Below are positions 34,676-42,269 of a stretch of 64,000 bases of DNA, in pieces. The stretch comes from Ilyomonas sp965277535. GTDB taxonomy: Bacteria > Bacteroidota > Bacteroidia > Chitinophagales > Chitinophagaceae. The stretch covers positions 1,364,001 through 1,428,000 of the forward strand of contig OZ255825.1 of NCBI GenBank assembly GCA_965277535.1, written 5' to 3'. The translations under genes were made by a program, and so were the position numbers. A model generated the notes under the pieces. It was not told where the DNA came from and searched no databases. It worked only from the letters and a program-made list of their open reading frames with translations. How positions within the stretch are numbered: position 1 is the stretch's first letter; each line of letters starts with the position of its first letter.

Positions 34676-34879
34676 AAATCAAAACTTACCCTCCAAGCGC
34701 AGAACAAAATGAATGGAATTTAAACAATCATATGAAGCCTTTGTTCCTATTGTTTCTATGTGTTTCCGCCTTAAAAATCAATTATAAAAACATCCATTTT
34801 TTCATTTTTTAATAAAATTTCTCATTTTTATCACCAAACTTCAAGGTCAATTATCTTTTTATCATTCAACCAAAACAAT
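34676..34879. other. AT-rich gap before the HTH gene
   Basis: 204 nt with long T and A runs. About 34735-34770 contains TTTGTTCCTATTGTTTCTATG, akin to the T-rich half-element at 3781-3832 and 42174-42214. No gene visible. Confidence 0.35.
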
Positions 34880-35161
34880 ATGAAATCCAAATCAAATTCT
34901 AAAGCACAGCCTGTATTCGACGTAACCAATTCCAAAGCTTCCGACTGGATAGACAAACAGGAACTTATGCAAAAATTTCACCTCTCCAGCCGTACCTTAC
35001 AATATTACCGCAGCAAGAATCTTATTCCGTTTGCTAAGTTGGGTGGCAAAGTGTTTTATCACCTGCCGGGCTTTCTCCAGGCACTCGAAAGGAGCGCTTC
35101 CCATCTTGGCAACAGCAAATCACACCTTATTTCTTTTTTCTTTTTCTTCTTATTTTCTTGA
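34880..35161 (+). CDS. Excisionase/MerR-like helix-turn-helix protein, C-terminus frayed
   Basis: Small DNA-binding protein of 93 residues. WIDKQELMQKFHLSSRTLQY (about 23-42) then YRSKNLIPFAKLGGKVFYHL is the HTH_17 motif common in Bacteroidota mobile elements, where such proteins act as excisionases or transfer regulators. After GNSKSHLI the sequence degenerates to poly-Phe (six Phe from a T-rich tract), suggesting the natural end was lost at a junction with the IS remnant that begins 37 nt later. A functional protein is possible since the HTH is intact. Confidence 0.65.
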   Translation: MKSKSNSKAQPVFDVTNSKASDWIDKQELMQKFHLSSRTLQYYRSKNLIPFAKLGGKVFYHLPGFLQALERSASHLGNSKSHLISFFFFFLFS

Positions 35162-35198
35162 CCCGTCCTAAAAAAGCTATACACAAAAAATCAAGTGT

Positions 35199-35561
35199 AT
35201 GAGTATAAAAACGGTACATCAGATCAGGAGTACGAGGTCTGATTCTGGGTTTAATTTTTCTGAGAAACAGATATTATCAATTGTAGAGGAAGTATGTAAC
35301 GGGCTTACGCGCAAAGAAGCCTGTATAAAATATGGGATGGGATATGGCACTATAGGCCAGTGGATGATCCGCTATGGGCCGGGAAGAAAAAAAGCACAGG
35401 TTTCTCGTCACAAAAAGCGCGAAATTGTAAGAGCTGTCACCGAAGGCAGAATGACCCTGAAAGAGGCGCAGATTGCCTGTAATGTATCATCGCTTCATAG
35501 TATAAGAGAATGGATAAGGCAGGCTCGTAAAGAATCGGCAGACAATAAGTATGACCAATAA
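35199..35561 (+). CDS. IS3-family transposase OrfA
   Basis: Protein of 120 residues with a first HTH region (ILSIVEEVCNGLTRKEACIK, YGMGYGTIGQWMIRYG) and a second (EIVRAVTEGRMTLKEAQIAC followed by NVSSLHSIREWIRQ), the two-helix-turn-helix layout of OrfA from IS3-type elements. It would bind the element's ends. It is followed at once by a fragment of OrfB, so the element is not functional on its own, although this ORF is unbroken. Starts with ATG at 35199. Confidence 0.8.
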   Translation: MSIKTVHQIRSTRSDSGFNFSEKQILSIVEEVCNGLTRKEACIKYGMGYGTIGQWMIRYGPGRKKAQVSRHKKREIVRAVTEGRMTLKEAQIACNVSSLHSIREWIRQARKESADNKYDQ

Positions 35562-35808
35562 TGGTGATCCATATGAAAATGCAATTGCCGAAAGAGTAAA
35601 TGGCATCCTGAAATCAGAGTTCAACCTCTATAGCAGCCCGTTGAATTATGAACAAACCTGCCAAGCAGTAACAAAGGCGATTGATAATTATAATGAAATC
35701 AGACCTCATGCCAGTTGCGATTACTTAACACCCAACCAGGCACATGCAAGCGAGGGACAACTTAAAAAAAGATGGAAGAATTATTATAAAAAACAACAAT
35801 TATCCTAA
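35551..35808 (+). pseudogene. IS3-family transposase OrfB, C-terminal fragment
   Basis: Only 85 residues of the normally about 270-residue DDE integrase remain. SMTNNGDPYENA-type sequence (MTNNGDPYENAIAERVNGIL) holds the third catalytic acid, the Glu of NAIAERVNG, and the end YNEIRPHASCDYLTPNQAHA is the family's standard C-terminus. Both catalytic Asp residues are absent. The fragment overlaps OrfA by 11 nt, so an internal deletion joined the end of OrfA to the last third of OrfB. Transposition-defective. Confidence 0.85.
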
Positions 35809-35925
35809 ACCCTTACAAACAATTTATTTTTGAAAACAAATTACTGTAAAGAACTATCAGGATTAATCAAACCACTGTATAGCTTTTACAGGATTTACTA
35901 TCTAACCTGTATAGCTATCTTAGGA

Positions 35926-36191
35926 CTTGATACTTCCGTCTATTTCACCTGGACCGACAACAGCGGTACAGGTAAGGCAGCTCCTACCGATAAAGCAGTG
36001 CTGGTAGCCTACAGCGAATTGAGCAAACAAACCTTGTTCAGCACTACGACTGCGCAACGCAGTGCCGGTGCAGCCACTCTGGATGTAACCAATTTCAAGG
36101 GCAGCACCATCCAAACCTAGATTGCTTTTTTGTCTGCCGATGCAAAGATGCCTCTAACAGCTTTTACACCGGCGAACTGGTGGTAGGCTAA
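35926..36191 (+). pseudogene. DUF6266 family gene fragment, broken
   Basis: The C-terminal end of a DUF6266 protein, a family abundant in Bacteroidota and of unknown function. SVYFTWTDNSGTGKAAPTDK and VLVAYSELSKQTLFSTTTAQ are family-like. A TAG stop at 36118-36120 falls between ...KGSTIQT and IAFLSAD; after GCCGAT the frame shifts and then reads KDASNSFYTGELVVG followed by TAA at 36189. So at least one nonsense change and one frameshift are present, and the N-terminal part is missing. The 5' junction with the IS remnant is somewhere between 35810 and 35930. Confidence 0.75.
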
Positions 36192-36249
36192 CAGAAAATG
36201 TACAAATAAAAAGTACAATTACGCTAACTGCAATAAAGCACTAAAACCA

Positions 36250-36275
36250 AAGGCTGCCCATGGGCAGCCTTTTCA
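36250..36275 (+). terminator. Perfect hairpin terminator
   Basis: Two 11-base arms, AAGGCTGCCCA and TGGGCAGCCTT, form a perfect palindrome without a loop gap, followed by TTT. It lies about 60 nt after the DUF6266 fragment and is preceded by an A-run, so it could act in both directions. Confidence 0.7.
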
Positions 36276-36373
36276 ATTCGTTAATAAATTGACAGGAATC
36301 GCTTTTAAAATCCAGCTCTCACACAATTCCCTGAAAAAATAGATGAAGCTGTTACACCCACAGGTGCGCAGGC

Positions 36374-36448
36374 AAGACAAAACGCGCGGAGCGATCGGGT
36401 TTGTCTTGATCTTTTTTGTTACTTTTTTCTATCAAGGGAAAAAAGTAA
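36374..36448. repeat. Two-hairpin intergenic repeat
   Basis: First hairpin arms AAGACAAA (36374-36381) and TTTGTCTT (36400-36407) enclose a GC-rich loop; the second, TTACTTTTTT (36419-36428) and AAAAAAGTAA (36439-36448), encloses CTATCAAGGG. Both arms are perfect. The layout looks like a dispersed intergenic repeat of Bacteroidota genomes. Only one copy is in this window. Confidence 0.6.
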
Positions 36449-36705
36449 GAGAAGAATGTAATATACGGTGAACAGTTTTTAAGTACCTTAATTCAAACTA
36501 GGTATTCATCGAAATTAAGTTTACCTGATTCACTCATCAGATTCCGCACAAAGCCCTCGTAAAAGCGTAAAAGTGCAACATCGTATTGAGGGCAATTGCG
36601 GAATGACGCGTACCAGGTTACCATCATTCAATTCCGCCATCATACTTATCATTCCAAAGTCATCTCATCGATTTATATCTATTCTTGTAAACCAAGTTTC
36701 GTCTC

Positions 36706-37164
36706 CTACGGCATAATAATCCTGCTCTTTCCGCTTCCATTAATCTCCATTAATTCCAAATCGAAAATCAAATCTTTACCTGCAAGCTGGTGGTTGGCAT
36801 CCAGCAACACGCTGTCGTCTCTCACCTCAACAATTTCTACCGGAAAAGTTCTGCCTCCCTCGCTGCTCATGGTCAGTTGCATGCCTACTTCGGGTTGTAA
36901 ATCAGGTGGAAACTGGTCTTTCGGGAACTCCATAATTAAATGCTCCTGTTTGGGTCCGTAGGCTTCTTCGGCAGGTATATGAATGGTTTTCTTATCACCT
37001 ACATTCATGTTCATCACGCCTGTATCAAAGCCGGGAATGACTGTGCCGCTGCCAACTGTAAACTCGAGTGGGCTGCGACCTTCACTGCTGTCGAAAACAG
37101 TTCCGTCGTCCAATCTTCCCTTGTAATGAATCTTAATAGTATCTCCGTTTTTTACCTGTGGCAT
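36706..37164 (-). CDS. FKBP-type peptidyl-prolyl cis-trans isomerase (SlyD-like)
   Basis: Prolyl isomerase/chaperone of 152 residues, cytoplasmic (no signal peptide). GDTIKIHYKGRLDDGTVFDS (about 7-26) and the strand PLEFTVGSGTVIPGFDTGV are the FKBP catalytic fold; between about 70 and 120 lies an insert-in-flap domain (AEEAYGPKQEHLIMEFPKDQ, FPPDLQPEVGMQLTMSSEGG), and VLLDANHQLAGKDLIFDLEL closes the fold. No His-rich metal tail as in E. coli SlyD. It is divergent from the neighbouring muramidase gene by about 80 nt. Confidence 0.93.
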   Translation of the reverse strand: MPQVKNGDTIKIHYKGRLDDGTVFDSSEGRSPLEFTVGSGTVIPGFDTGVMNMNVGDKKTIHIPAEEAYGPKQEHLIMEFPKDQFPPDLQPEVGMQLTMSSEGGRTFPVEIVEVRDDSVLLDANHQLAGKDLIFDLELMEINGSGKSRIIMP

Positions 37165-37243
37165 ATTGGTTCAATTTTATAGTTTGAAAAGCGCGAAAGA
37201 TAATCTTAAATTATATTCACGTTTTATAGTAAAAGCTATCTAC

Positions 37244-38500
37244 ATGAAAATGATCGCCATTCTGTTGTTTTGTTTTGCCTCTTTTTTATGGTGTGAAGGG
37301 CAAAACAAAAGTATCGTTGCAAAAGGTGCGCCTGTGCTGCCCGGCGCTTACCGCATCTCAAGCTATCTTCCCCTGTTACAAAACAAAAAGGTAGCCATAT
37401 TTGCCAATGCCACTTCAACAGTTGGCAACACTCACCTTGTGGATACACTGCGGAAAAGAGGCATCAACATCGTAAAAATTTTTGCACCTGAACACGGCTT
37501 CCGCGGTGCAGCCGATGCTGGTGCACCTGTTGGCAACGATACTGATAAGGCAACCGGAATTCCTATCATTTCTTTGTATGGAAATAAAGTAAAGCCTATG
37601 GCTGATGACGTAAAAAATGTGGATGTTCTGGTATTTGATGTTCAAGATGTGGGCGTCCGCTTTTACACCTATATCGGTTCTTTACAATACTTTATGGAAG
37701 CGGCTTTTGAGATGGGCAAACCGTTATTGATACTGGATCGTCCAAATCCGAATGGATTTTATGTAGATGGAGAGGTGCTGGATACGGCTTACCGCAGTTT
37801 TGTGGGCATGCAACCTGTGCCGGTGGTATATGGAATGACGATTGGAGAATATGCGATGATGATTGCGGGTGAACACTGGCTGTCAACCGGAGCAGCCAAT
37901 GAAAAATACGATTGGTACAAAAGGGCAGCCCAAAACTCTGCTGATACGCCGTTTCATTTTATGGTGATTCAATGCGTCAATTATTCGCACAAAACCAAAT
38001 ATGCATTGCCCGTTGCGCCTTCACCCAACCTTGCCGACATGGGCGCGATATATTGGTATCCATCAACCTGCTTTTTTGAAGGCACAACGCTAAGCGAAGG
38101 CAGAGGAACCGAACATCCGTTTGAAATCTTCGGTCATCCTTCTTTACCCAATCATTTGTTTGCTTTCAAGCCACACAGCAATAGGGGTGCAACCGATCCA
38201 AAATGGAAAGACAAAACCTGTTATGGCTGGAATCTGACAAAAGAAAAACCATCAGCACAAATTGAATTGAAATGGTTATTGCAGGCGTATCAGTTGTTTC
38301 CTCAAAAAGATAGCTTTTTTATTCAGCCCAAATCTGCCAAACCAACCGATTATTTCTTTAACAAACTGGCAGGCAACAACACACTCATGCAACAAATAAA
38401 ATGGGGCAAAACCGAAGCCCAAATTCGCGTCAGTTGGCAATCACAGTTAGATGCTTTTAAAAAAATAAGAAAGAAGTATCTGTTATACGAAGATTTTTAA
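37244..38500 (+). CDS. NamZ-like exo-beta-N-acetylmuramidase (DUF1343)
   Basis: Secreted protein of 418 residues belonging to the DUF1343 family, for which NamZ exo-beta-N-acetylmuramidase activity (GH171) has been described. The ATG at 37244 gives the signal peptide MKMIAILLFCFASFLWCEGQ; a longer frame from 37166 has no such feature. Family blocks visible: KVAIFANATSTVGNTHLVDT, IFAPEHGFRGAADAGAPVGN, DVLVFDVQDVGVRFYTYIGS, ILDRPNPNGFYVDGEVLD, APSPNLADMGAIYWYPSTCF with FEGTTLSEGRGTEHPFEIFG. The enzyme releases MurNAc from the ends of peptidoglycan fragments in wall recycling or degradation. The activity is by family, not proven here. Confidence 0.9.
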   Translation: MKMIAILLFCFASFLWCEGQNKSIVAKGAPVLPGAYRISSYLPLLQNKKVAIFANATSTVGNTHLVDTLRKRGINIVKIFAPEHGFRGAADAGAPVGNDTDKATGIPIISLYGNKVKPMADDVKNVDVLVFDVQDVGVRFYTYIGSLQYFMEAAFEMGKPLLILDRPNPNGFYVDGEVLDTAYRSFVGMQPVPVVYGMTIGEYAMMIAGEHWLSTGAANEKYDWYKRAAQNSADTPFHFMVIQCVNYSHKTKYALPVAPSPNLADMGAIYWYPSTCFFEGTTLSEGRGTEHPFEIFGHPSLPNHLFAFKPHSNRGATDPKWKDKTCYGWNLTKEKPSAQIELKWLLQAYQLFPQKDSFFIQPKSAKPTDYFFNKLAGNNTLMQQIKWGKTEAQIRVSWQSQLDAFKKIRKKYLLYEDF

Positions 38501-38555
38501 GACCACTCCTACTCACCTATTATCACTTACCATTCTTACACATCATCGTCTAAAG

Positions 38556-38592
38556 CCCCTCTACACTTGTGGAGAGGGGTTTGGGGTGAGGT
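38556..38592. repeat. CCCCTCT hairpin repeat before fmt
   Basis: Arms CCCCTCTACAC and GTGGAGAGGGG pair with one mismatch around a two-base loop, followed by TTTGGGGTGAGG. The sequence is reminiscent of CCCC-rich intergenic repeats of Bacteroidota. It lies between the NamZ-like stop and fmt and could also end transcription of the former. Confidence 0.5.
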
Positions 38593-38595
38593 TTG

Positions 38596-38603
38596 TAGCT
38601 TTG
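38596..38603 (+). promoter_or_regulatory. -7 box close to the fmt start (possible leaderless mRNA)
   Basis: TAGCTTTG matches TAnnTTTG exactly and ends 4 nt before the fmt ATG (38608). With the usual -7 spacing, transcription would start at or next to the ATG. A TTTG at the classical -33 spacing was not found. Confidence 0.45.
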
Positions 38604-38607
38604 CTGC

Positions 38608-39546
38608 ATGAGTTTCAAAAACCTGCGCATTGTGTTTATGGGCACACCCGAATTTGCGGTGGCTTCTTTGGATATGTTATTCAGAAACGGTTGCAATATT
38701 GTTGGCGTCATTACTGCGCCGGATAAGCCATCAGGCAGAGGCATGAAGATGAACGAAAGCCCTGTAAAAAAATATGCCGTTGCACACAACTTACCCATTC
38801 TTCAACCCGAAAAACTAAAGAACTCTCAGTTTTTGGAATGCTTAAAAAACTGGCAGGCTGATTTACAAATTGTGGTTGCGTTCCGTATGTTACCCGAAGC
38901 CGTTTGGAACATGCCGCCGATGGGAACCATCAATGTGCATGGCTCGCTCCTGCCCCATTACCGCGGCGCGGCGCCTATCAACTGGGCGATAATAAATGGT
39001 GAAAAACAAACCGGCGTTACTACGTTTAAACTGCAACACGAAATTGATACGGGCAATATTTTACTACAACAAACCATTGCCATCAGAGATGATGAAACCG
39101 CTGGTGAACTGCACGATGAAATGAAAGAAGTGGGCGCACAATTGTTGTTGAAAACAATACAGGGTCTTGCCGATGGCTCACTATCCGAAACGCCTCAATT
39201 AATTAGTAACAATAACCAATTAACCATACAACCAGCTCCTAAAATTGGCACTGAAACGGGCAAGATAGATTGTAACAAAACAGTGGATGAAGTGTACAAT
39301 CTCATTCGCGGACTATCGCCTTATCCGACCGCGTTTACTTTTTTGCAAAACAAACTATTGAAGATTTACAACAGCCGCAAAGAATATTCATTCTCAGAAG
39401 AGAATAAAATTGGCCTGTATCAAACCGATGGCAAAACCTTTCTCAAATTCAGGTGCAGCAATGGTTTCATTCATGCAACGGATGTGCAATTAGAAGGAAA
39501 AAAGAGAATGTTGGTTGAAGATTTTTTGAGAGGCTATCGGATGTAA
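38608..39546 (+). CDS. fmt: Methionyl-tRNA formyltransferase
   Basis: Transfers formyl from 10-formyl-THF to initiator Met-tRNA, 312 residues. The N-terminal Rossmann domain opens with LRIVFMGTPEFAVASLDMLF; VVAFRMLPEAVW and the formyltransferase signature MGTINVHGSLLPHYRGAAPI then NWAIINGEKQTGVT hold the catalytic Asn-His-Asp set (His113 region). The C-terminal OB-like domain follows from about residue 205 (CNKTVDEVYNLIRGLSPYPT). Length agrees with bacterial Fmt. Core gene, standing alone on the plus strand. Confidence 0.96.
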   Translation: MSFKNLRIVFMGTPEFAVASLDMLFRNGCNIVGVITAPDKPSGRGMKMNESPVKKYAVAHNLPILQPEKLKNSQFLECLKNWQADLQIVVAFRMLPEAVWNMPPMGTINVHGSLLPHYRGAAPINWAIINGEKQTGVTTFKLQHEIDTGNILLQQTIAIRDDETAGELHDEMKEVGAQLLLKTIQGLADGSLSETPQLISNNNQLTIQPAPKIGTETGKIDCNKTVDEVYNLIRGLSPYPTAFTFLQNKLLKIYNSRKEYSFSEENKIGLYQTDGKTFLKFRCSNGFIHATDVQLEGKKRMLVEDFLRGYRM

Positions 39547-39549
39547 AAG

Positions 39550-39646
39550 TGTTGAACCACAAAGGCAGGAAGAACATAAAGGAGCACAAAGAAAATGAAA
39601 AGAAACTTCGTGAAACTTCATCACTTAGTGCCTTAGTGGTTCAAAT
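39550..39646. repeat. Dispersed inverted repeat, copy 1
   Basis: Left arm TTGAACCACAAAGGCA (39552-39567), right arm TGCCTTAGTGGTTCAA (39629-39644), 15 of 16 bases pair. The middle is A-rich with CACAAAG-type subrepeats. It lies between the convergent fmt and LysM genes and could form a terminator-like stem. Confidence 0.75.
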
Positions 39647-39655
39647 TTAAAACGA

Positions 39656-40681
39656 TTATTCATAATAACTCACCTTCAAATCAAACTTTTCATCGGTGAT
39701 GCCCAATGCTGCTGCTGCTGCAGTACTAATGCGAAAGCTCAAGCCATCGTTTTGTTTCATATCACCTAAATTCCACAACACTTTTGCATACAATTCATTT
39801 TTGCCATTCTGAATTTTTACAATCGAACCCGTTGGCACATCATTCATCAGGATATAATATTTTTTATCTGCCCAGCCGCTTGCCGATTTAAACGTCATCG
39901 CCGCTCCTGTTTTGTTTTGCTCCTTTTTTTGACTCCCTTCTTTACCGTATTGTGTTGTAAAAAATCCTTCTTTTGGTGCTGCTACAGTACTGACTGAATA
40001 ATTGGTATTCTTAGTTGTATTTGCACTGTTATCAACAGCAGGAGCAACCGTTGTTTTTGGTGTTGCTACTGGTGGCGCAGGCGTATTGTTTTGCTGCACT
40101 GGAGCTTCTGTAGCATTGCTTTCGGAAGGTATGTCTGTTACTGTATTGGTTGATGATGTTGCGCTGTTCTGTTGTGGTTGCGCTTTTGTATCGGCTTGCA
40201 CTGGCGCAGGCTTTTCTTTCACAACAGGTGGTGTTTGCGGCGCGGCGCCTTCACTTATAATGAGCGTTTGCCCTACATGCGTTGTAGGTTTAGAAAGATG
40301 GTTTAACGCGATCAATTTTGCAACCGGAATATTATACATCTTACTTAGCCGGTACAGCGTTTCGCCTTTTTCTACTACGTGCGTTTTTGCAGTTGCATCG
40401 GCAGTTACAACCGGCGCAGATGTAGGCTGGGCGGGCTTTTGAGCCACCACCGTTCCACCGGCTGGTATTTTTATTTTATCGCCGGTGTTCAACTGGCTTT
40501 TTGCATTCATGCCATTCATGCGCATGATGTCTCCTACCGTTGTATGATACGCTTTTGCCAGCACGCTTAACGTTTCACCAGATGCAATGGTGTGCATACT
40601 ATAAGCTGATTGTGCGTTTGTTTTTGCAGAAATAAAAAATAGAAAAAAAAGCAGCAGGAAGCCACGAATCACTCGTTTCAT
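39656..40681 (-). CDS. Secreted LysM-repeat protein
   Basis: Exported protein of 341 residues with a signal peptide ending near residue 23 (LLLFFLFFISAKTNAQS). Two LysM peptidoglycan-binding modules follow: YSMHTIASGETLSVLAKAYH to GDKIKIPA (about 27-74) and THVVEKGETLYRLSKMYNIP to GQTLIISEG (about 99-146). A long Pro/Ala/Thr/Gln linker (about 150-245) leads to a C-terminal domain (KKYYILMNDVPTGSIVKIQN, LSFRISTAAAAALGITDEKF) resembling the RlpA double-psi beta-barrel. It should sit in the periplasm bound to murein. The lytic or structural role of the C-terminal part is unproven. Confidence 0.92.
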   Translation of the reverse strand: MKRVIRGFLLLFFLFFISAKTNAQSAYSMHTIASGETLSVLAKAYHTTVGDIMRMNGMNAKSQLNTGDKIKIPAGGTVVAQKPAQPTSAPVVTADATAKTHVVEKGETLYRLSKMYNIPVAKLIALNHLSKPTTHVGQTLIISEGAAPQTPPVVKEKPAPVQADTKAQPQQNSATSSTNTVTDIPSESNATEAPVQQNNTPAPPVATPKTTVAPAVDNSANTTKNTNYSVSTVAAPKEGFFTTQYGKEGSQKKEQNKTGAAMTFKSASGWADKKYYILMNDVPTGSIVKIQNGKNELYAKVLWNLGDMKQNDGLSFRISTAAAAALGITDEKFDLKVSYYE

Positions 40682-40718
40682 AACATCAGAAAATTTAAGT
40701 AAGTAGTCGGGCGTAAAA

Positions 40719-42110
40719 TTAGCTTTTTAAAATTCTCCACTCTGTTGGATAATAATTATTGATACGGTTGGGCAAAACTTTCACCCATCCTAAATTCATT
40801 CCACAGAATAGAGCCAATTGCCACCCTTTTACTAACGAAGAAGTAGCGATGTCTATTTCTTTCTTCTGTAAAAATTGTATCGCCTGCTCTTTTGTAAACG
40901 CAATGCTCGGTAATGATGAAGCCACAATGTTACTCACTGCCAGCGCATGATGCGGAATGACATCTTTCCCTTTGATTTCACCCAACGCAATGCCTGCGCT
41001 TTTTATGTACAATGCCTTTTGCAATGAAGGAAGATATTGCTGTAACAAATGGGGCATTGCGATAAACAAATCTTTTTGTTTGATGAATGATAGTGAAGAA
41101 GGATTGTTGATCCAACCATTCCAAAATTCTGTTTCTTTTTTGCTGATGCCGGTTGATGAAATTGTTGGATAAGAATAAAAAGAACTGCCATCCTTTTTTA
41201 TAAAGGCAGCAATAAAAAAACCTTCGCCCCGCACTTTATCCGGGTAAAACCGATAGCCGTAAGCTTTGTGTTTTGTTGATGAAGTTTGAACAATATTCCA
41301 CTCTTCTTTCAATTCAATTTTTATAGATGATAATTCAAATGTATCCATCATCCAATCGAGTACATTTTCGTCCTCTTCGGGCGAATAAGAACAAGTGGAA
41401 TAAATCAGCAATCCATCTTGTTGCAAACAAGGGTACGCATCAGCTACAATCCTTTGTTGGCGCATGCTGCAGAGGTTTATGGCTTCTTCGCTCCATTCGT
41501 TAACAGCATCTTTATCTTTCCTGAACAATCCGCTGCCGCTGCATGGCGCATCAACAAGCATCACATCAAAAAAGGAGTCCAATTTTTGAAAGTGTGCAGG
41601 ATCATTGTTGGTAACAATTACATTCTCATTTCCCCATTTAGTTATGTTTTCCGATAAGATATTTGCACGGCTTTTAATTACTTCATTGGCTACTACTAAA
41701 CCATCTTTAAAATAAGAACTCAACAATGTACTCTTTCCACCCGGTGCAGCGCACACATCCAGCACTTTTTGTTTTGCCCCTTTTTCTCCGATAGTTTGCC
41801 GTAGCACTTCCCACAGAAACATGCTGCTGGCTTCCTGCACATAATACAAACCGGCATGAAAAAGAGGATCGAATGTAAATGAAGGGCGCTCGCTTAAATA
41901 GTAAGCCAATGGGCACCAGGCAACTTTATTGCTGATGGGTAATTGGTAATTTTCAATTGAATCGTCCTGGTGAAAGGTTGCATATTTTATAGGCTGAAAC
42001 CGAATGGAAATCGGTGCTGGCTCTTCATGCGCTTTGATAAATGCAGGCTCATTAAAACCGGGCGTTTGTTGTAATGATTGAATGAGGAGAGAAGGCAGTT
42101 GCGCTGACAA
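40719..42110 (-). CDS. RsmF-like 16S rRNA cytosine-C5 methyltransferase
   Basis: NOL1/NOP2/Sun family SAM-dependent methyltransferase of 463 residues. SAM motif I is KVLDVCAAPGGKSTLLSSYF (about 136-155); DVMLVDAPCSGSGLFRKD holds the first catalytic-type Cys (PCSGSG) and LIYSTCSYSPEEDENVLDWM the second. The C-terminal part (about 330-463) resembles the extra RsmF/PUA-type domain. No ATG is available: an in-frame TAA lies four codons upstream of the TTG at 42110, so a TTG start is accepted. Modifies 16S rRNA, residue not determined. Confidence 0.9.
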   Translation of the reverse strand: MSAQLPSLLIQSLQQTPGFNEPAFIKAHEEPAPISIRFQPIKYATFHQDDSIENYQLPISNKVAWCPLAYYLSERPSFTFDPLFHAGLYYVQEASSMFLWEVLRQTIGEKGAKQKVLDVCAAPGGKSTLLSSYFKDGLVVANEVIKSRANILSENITKWGNENVIVTNNDPAHFQKLDSFFDVMLVDAPCSGSGLFRKDKDAVNEWSEEAINLCSMRQQRIVADAYPCLQQDGLLIYSTCSYSPEEDENVLDWMMDTFELSSIKIELKEEWNIVQTSSTKHKAYGYRFYPDKVRGEGFFIAAFIKKDGSSFYSYPTISSTGISKKETEFWNGWINNPSSLSFIKQKDLFIAMPHLLQQYLPSLQKALYIKSAGIALGEIKGKDVIPHHALAVSNIVASSLPSIAFTKEQAIQFLQKKEIDIATSSLVKGWQLALFCGMNLGWVKVLPNRINNYYPTEWRILKS

Positions 42111-42137
42111 TTTGAATTCAATTTATACTTGTGTTTC

Positions 42138-42145
42138 CAAAAGTA
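42138..42145 (-). promoter_or_regulatory. -7 box of the RsmF-like gene
   Basis: On the minus strand TACTTTTG matches TAnnTTTG exactly, 27 nt before the TTG start. A TTGG (rc of 42159-42162) lies upstream but at a spacing of about 14, shorter than usual. Confidence 0.4.
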
Positions 42146-42269
42146 CTATGACATTTTACCAACACATGAATTTCTTATGTGCTTTTCTATGTTTCTATGA
42201 TTCTATGTGTTTCAAATCTTCATCATCCGTTTGCGAATACTATTAAACAATCAATAATTATCCTACACA

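Larger units (their letters stand above)
35155..35825 (+). mobile_element. Internally deleted IS3-family insertion sequence
   Basis: OrfA intact plus OrfB truncated at its 5' side, about 0.65 kb against 1.2-1.4 kb for intact relatives. I could not find convincing terminal inverted repeats or a target duplication, so the outer limits are estimates. Confidence 0.65.
36192..36705. other. Gene-free gap of 514 nt with hairpin elements
   Basis: No coding frame of gene character. It holds a terminator-like perfect hairpin, then a pair of adjacent hairpins (36374-36448), both listed separately. The rest up to the FKBP gene is unremarkable. Confidence 0.5.

Noticed and set aside
35155..35825. Terminal inverted repeats of the IS3-family remnant
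   Set aside because: TGACCCGTCCTAAA at the left and CCTAAACCCTTACA at the right share only short matches; not enough to define ends.
38556..38579. Hairpin before fmt as a factor-independent terminator of the NamZ-like gene
   Set aside because: No clear T-run follows the stem; the sequence fits a dispersed repeat better. Kept as repeat only.
40002..40442. Plus-strand open frame of 146 codons opposite the LysM gene
   Set aside because: It is the complement of the Pro/Ala/Thr/Gln-rich linker, gives a Gly/Val/Cys-rich low-complexity peptide and has no family character.
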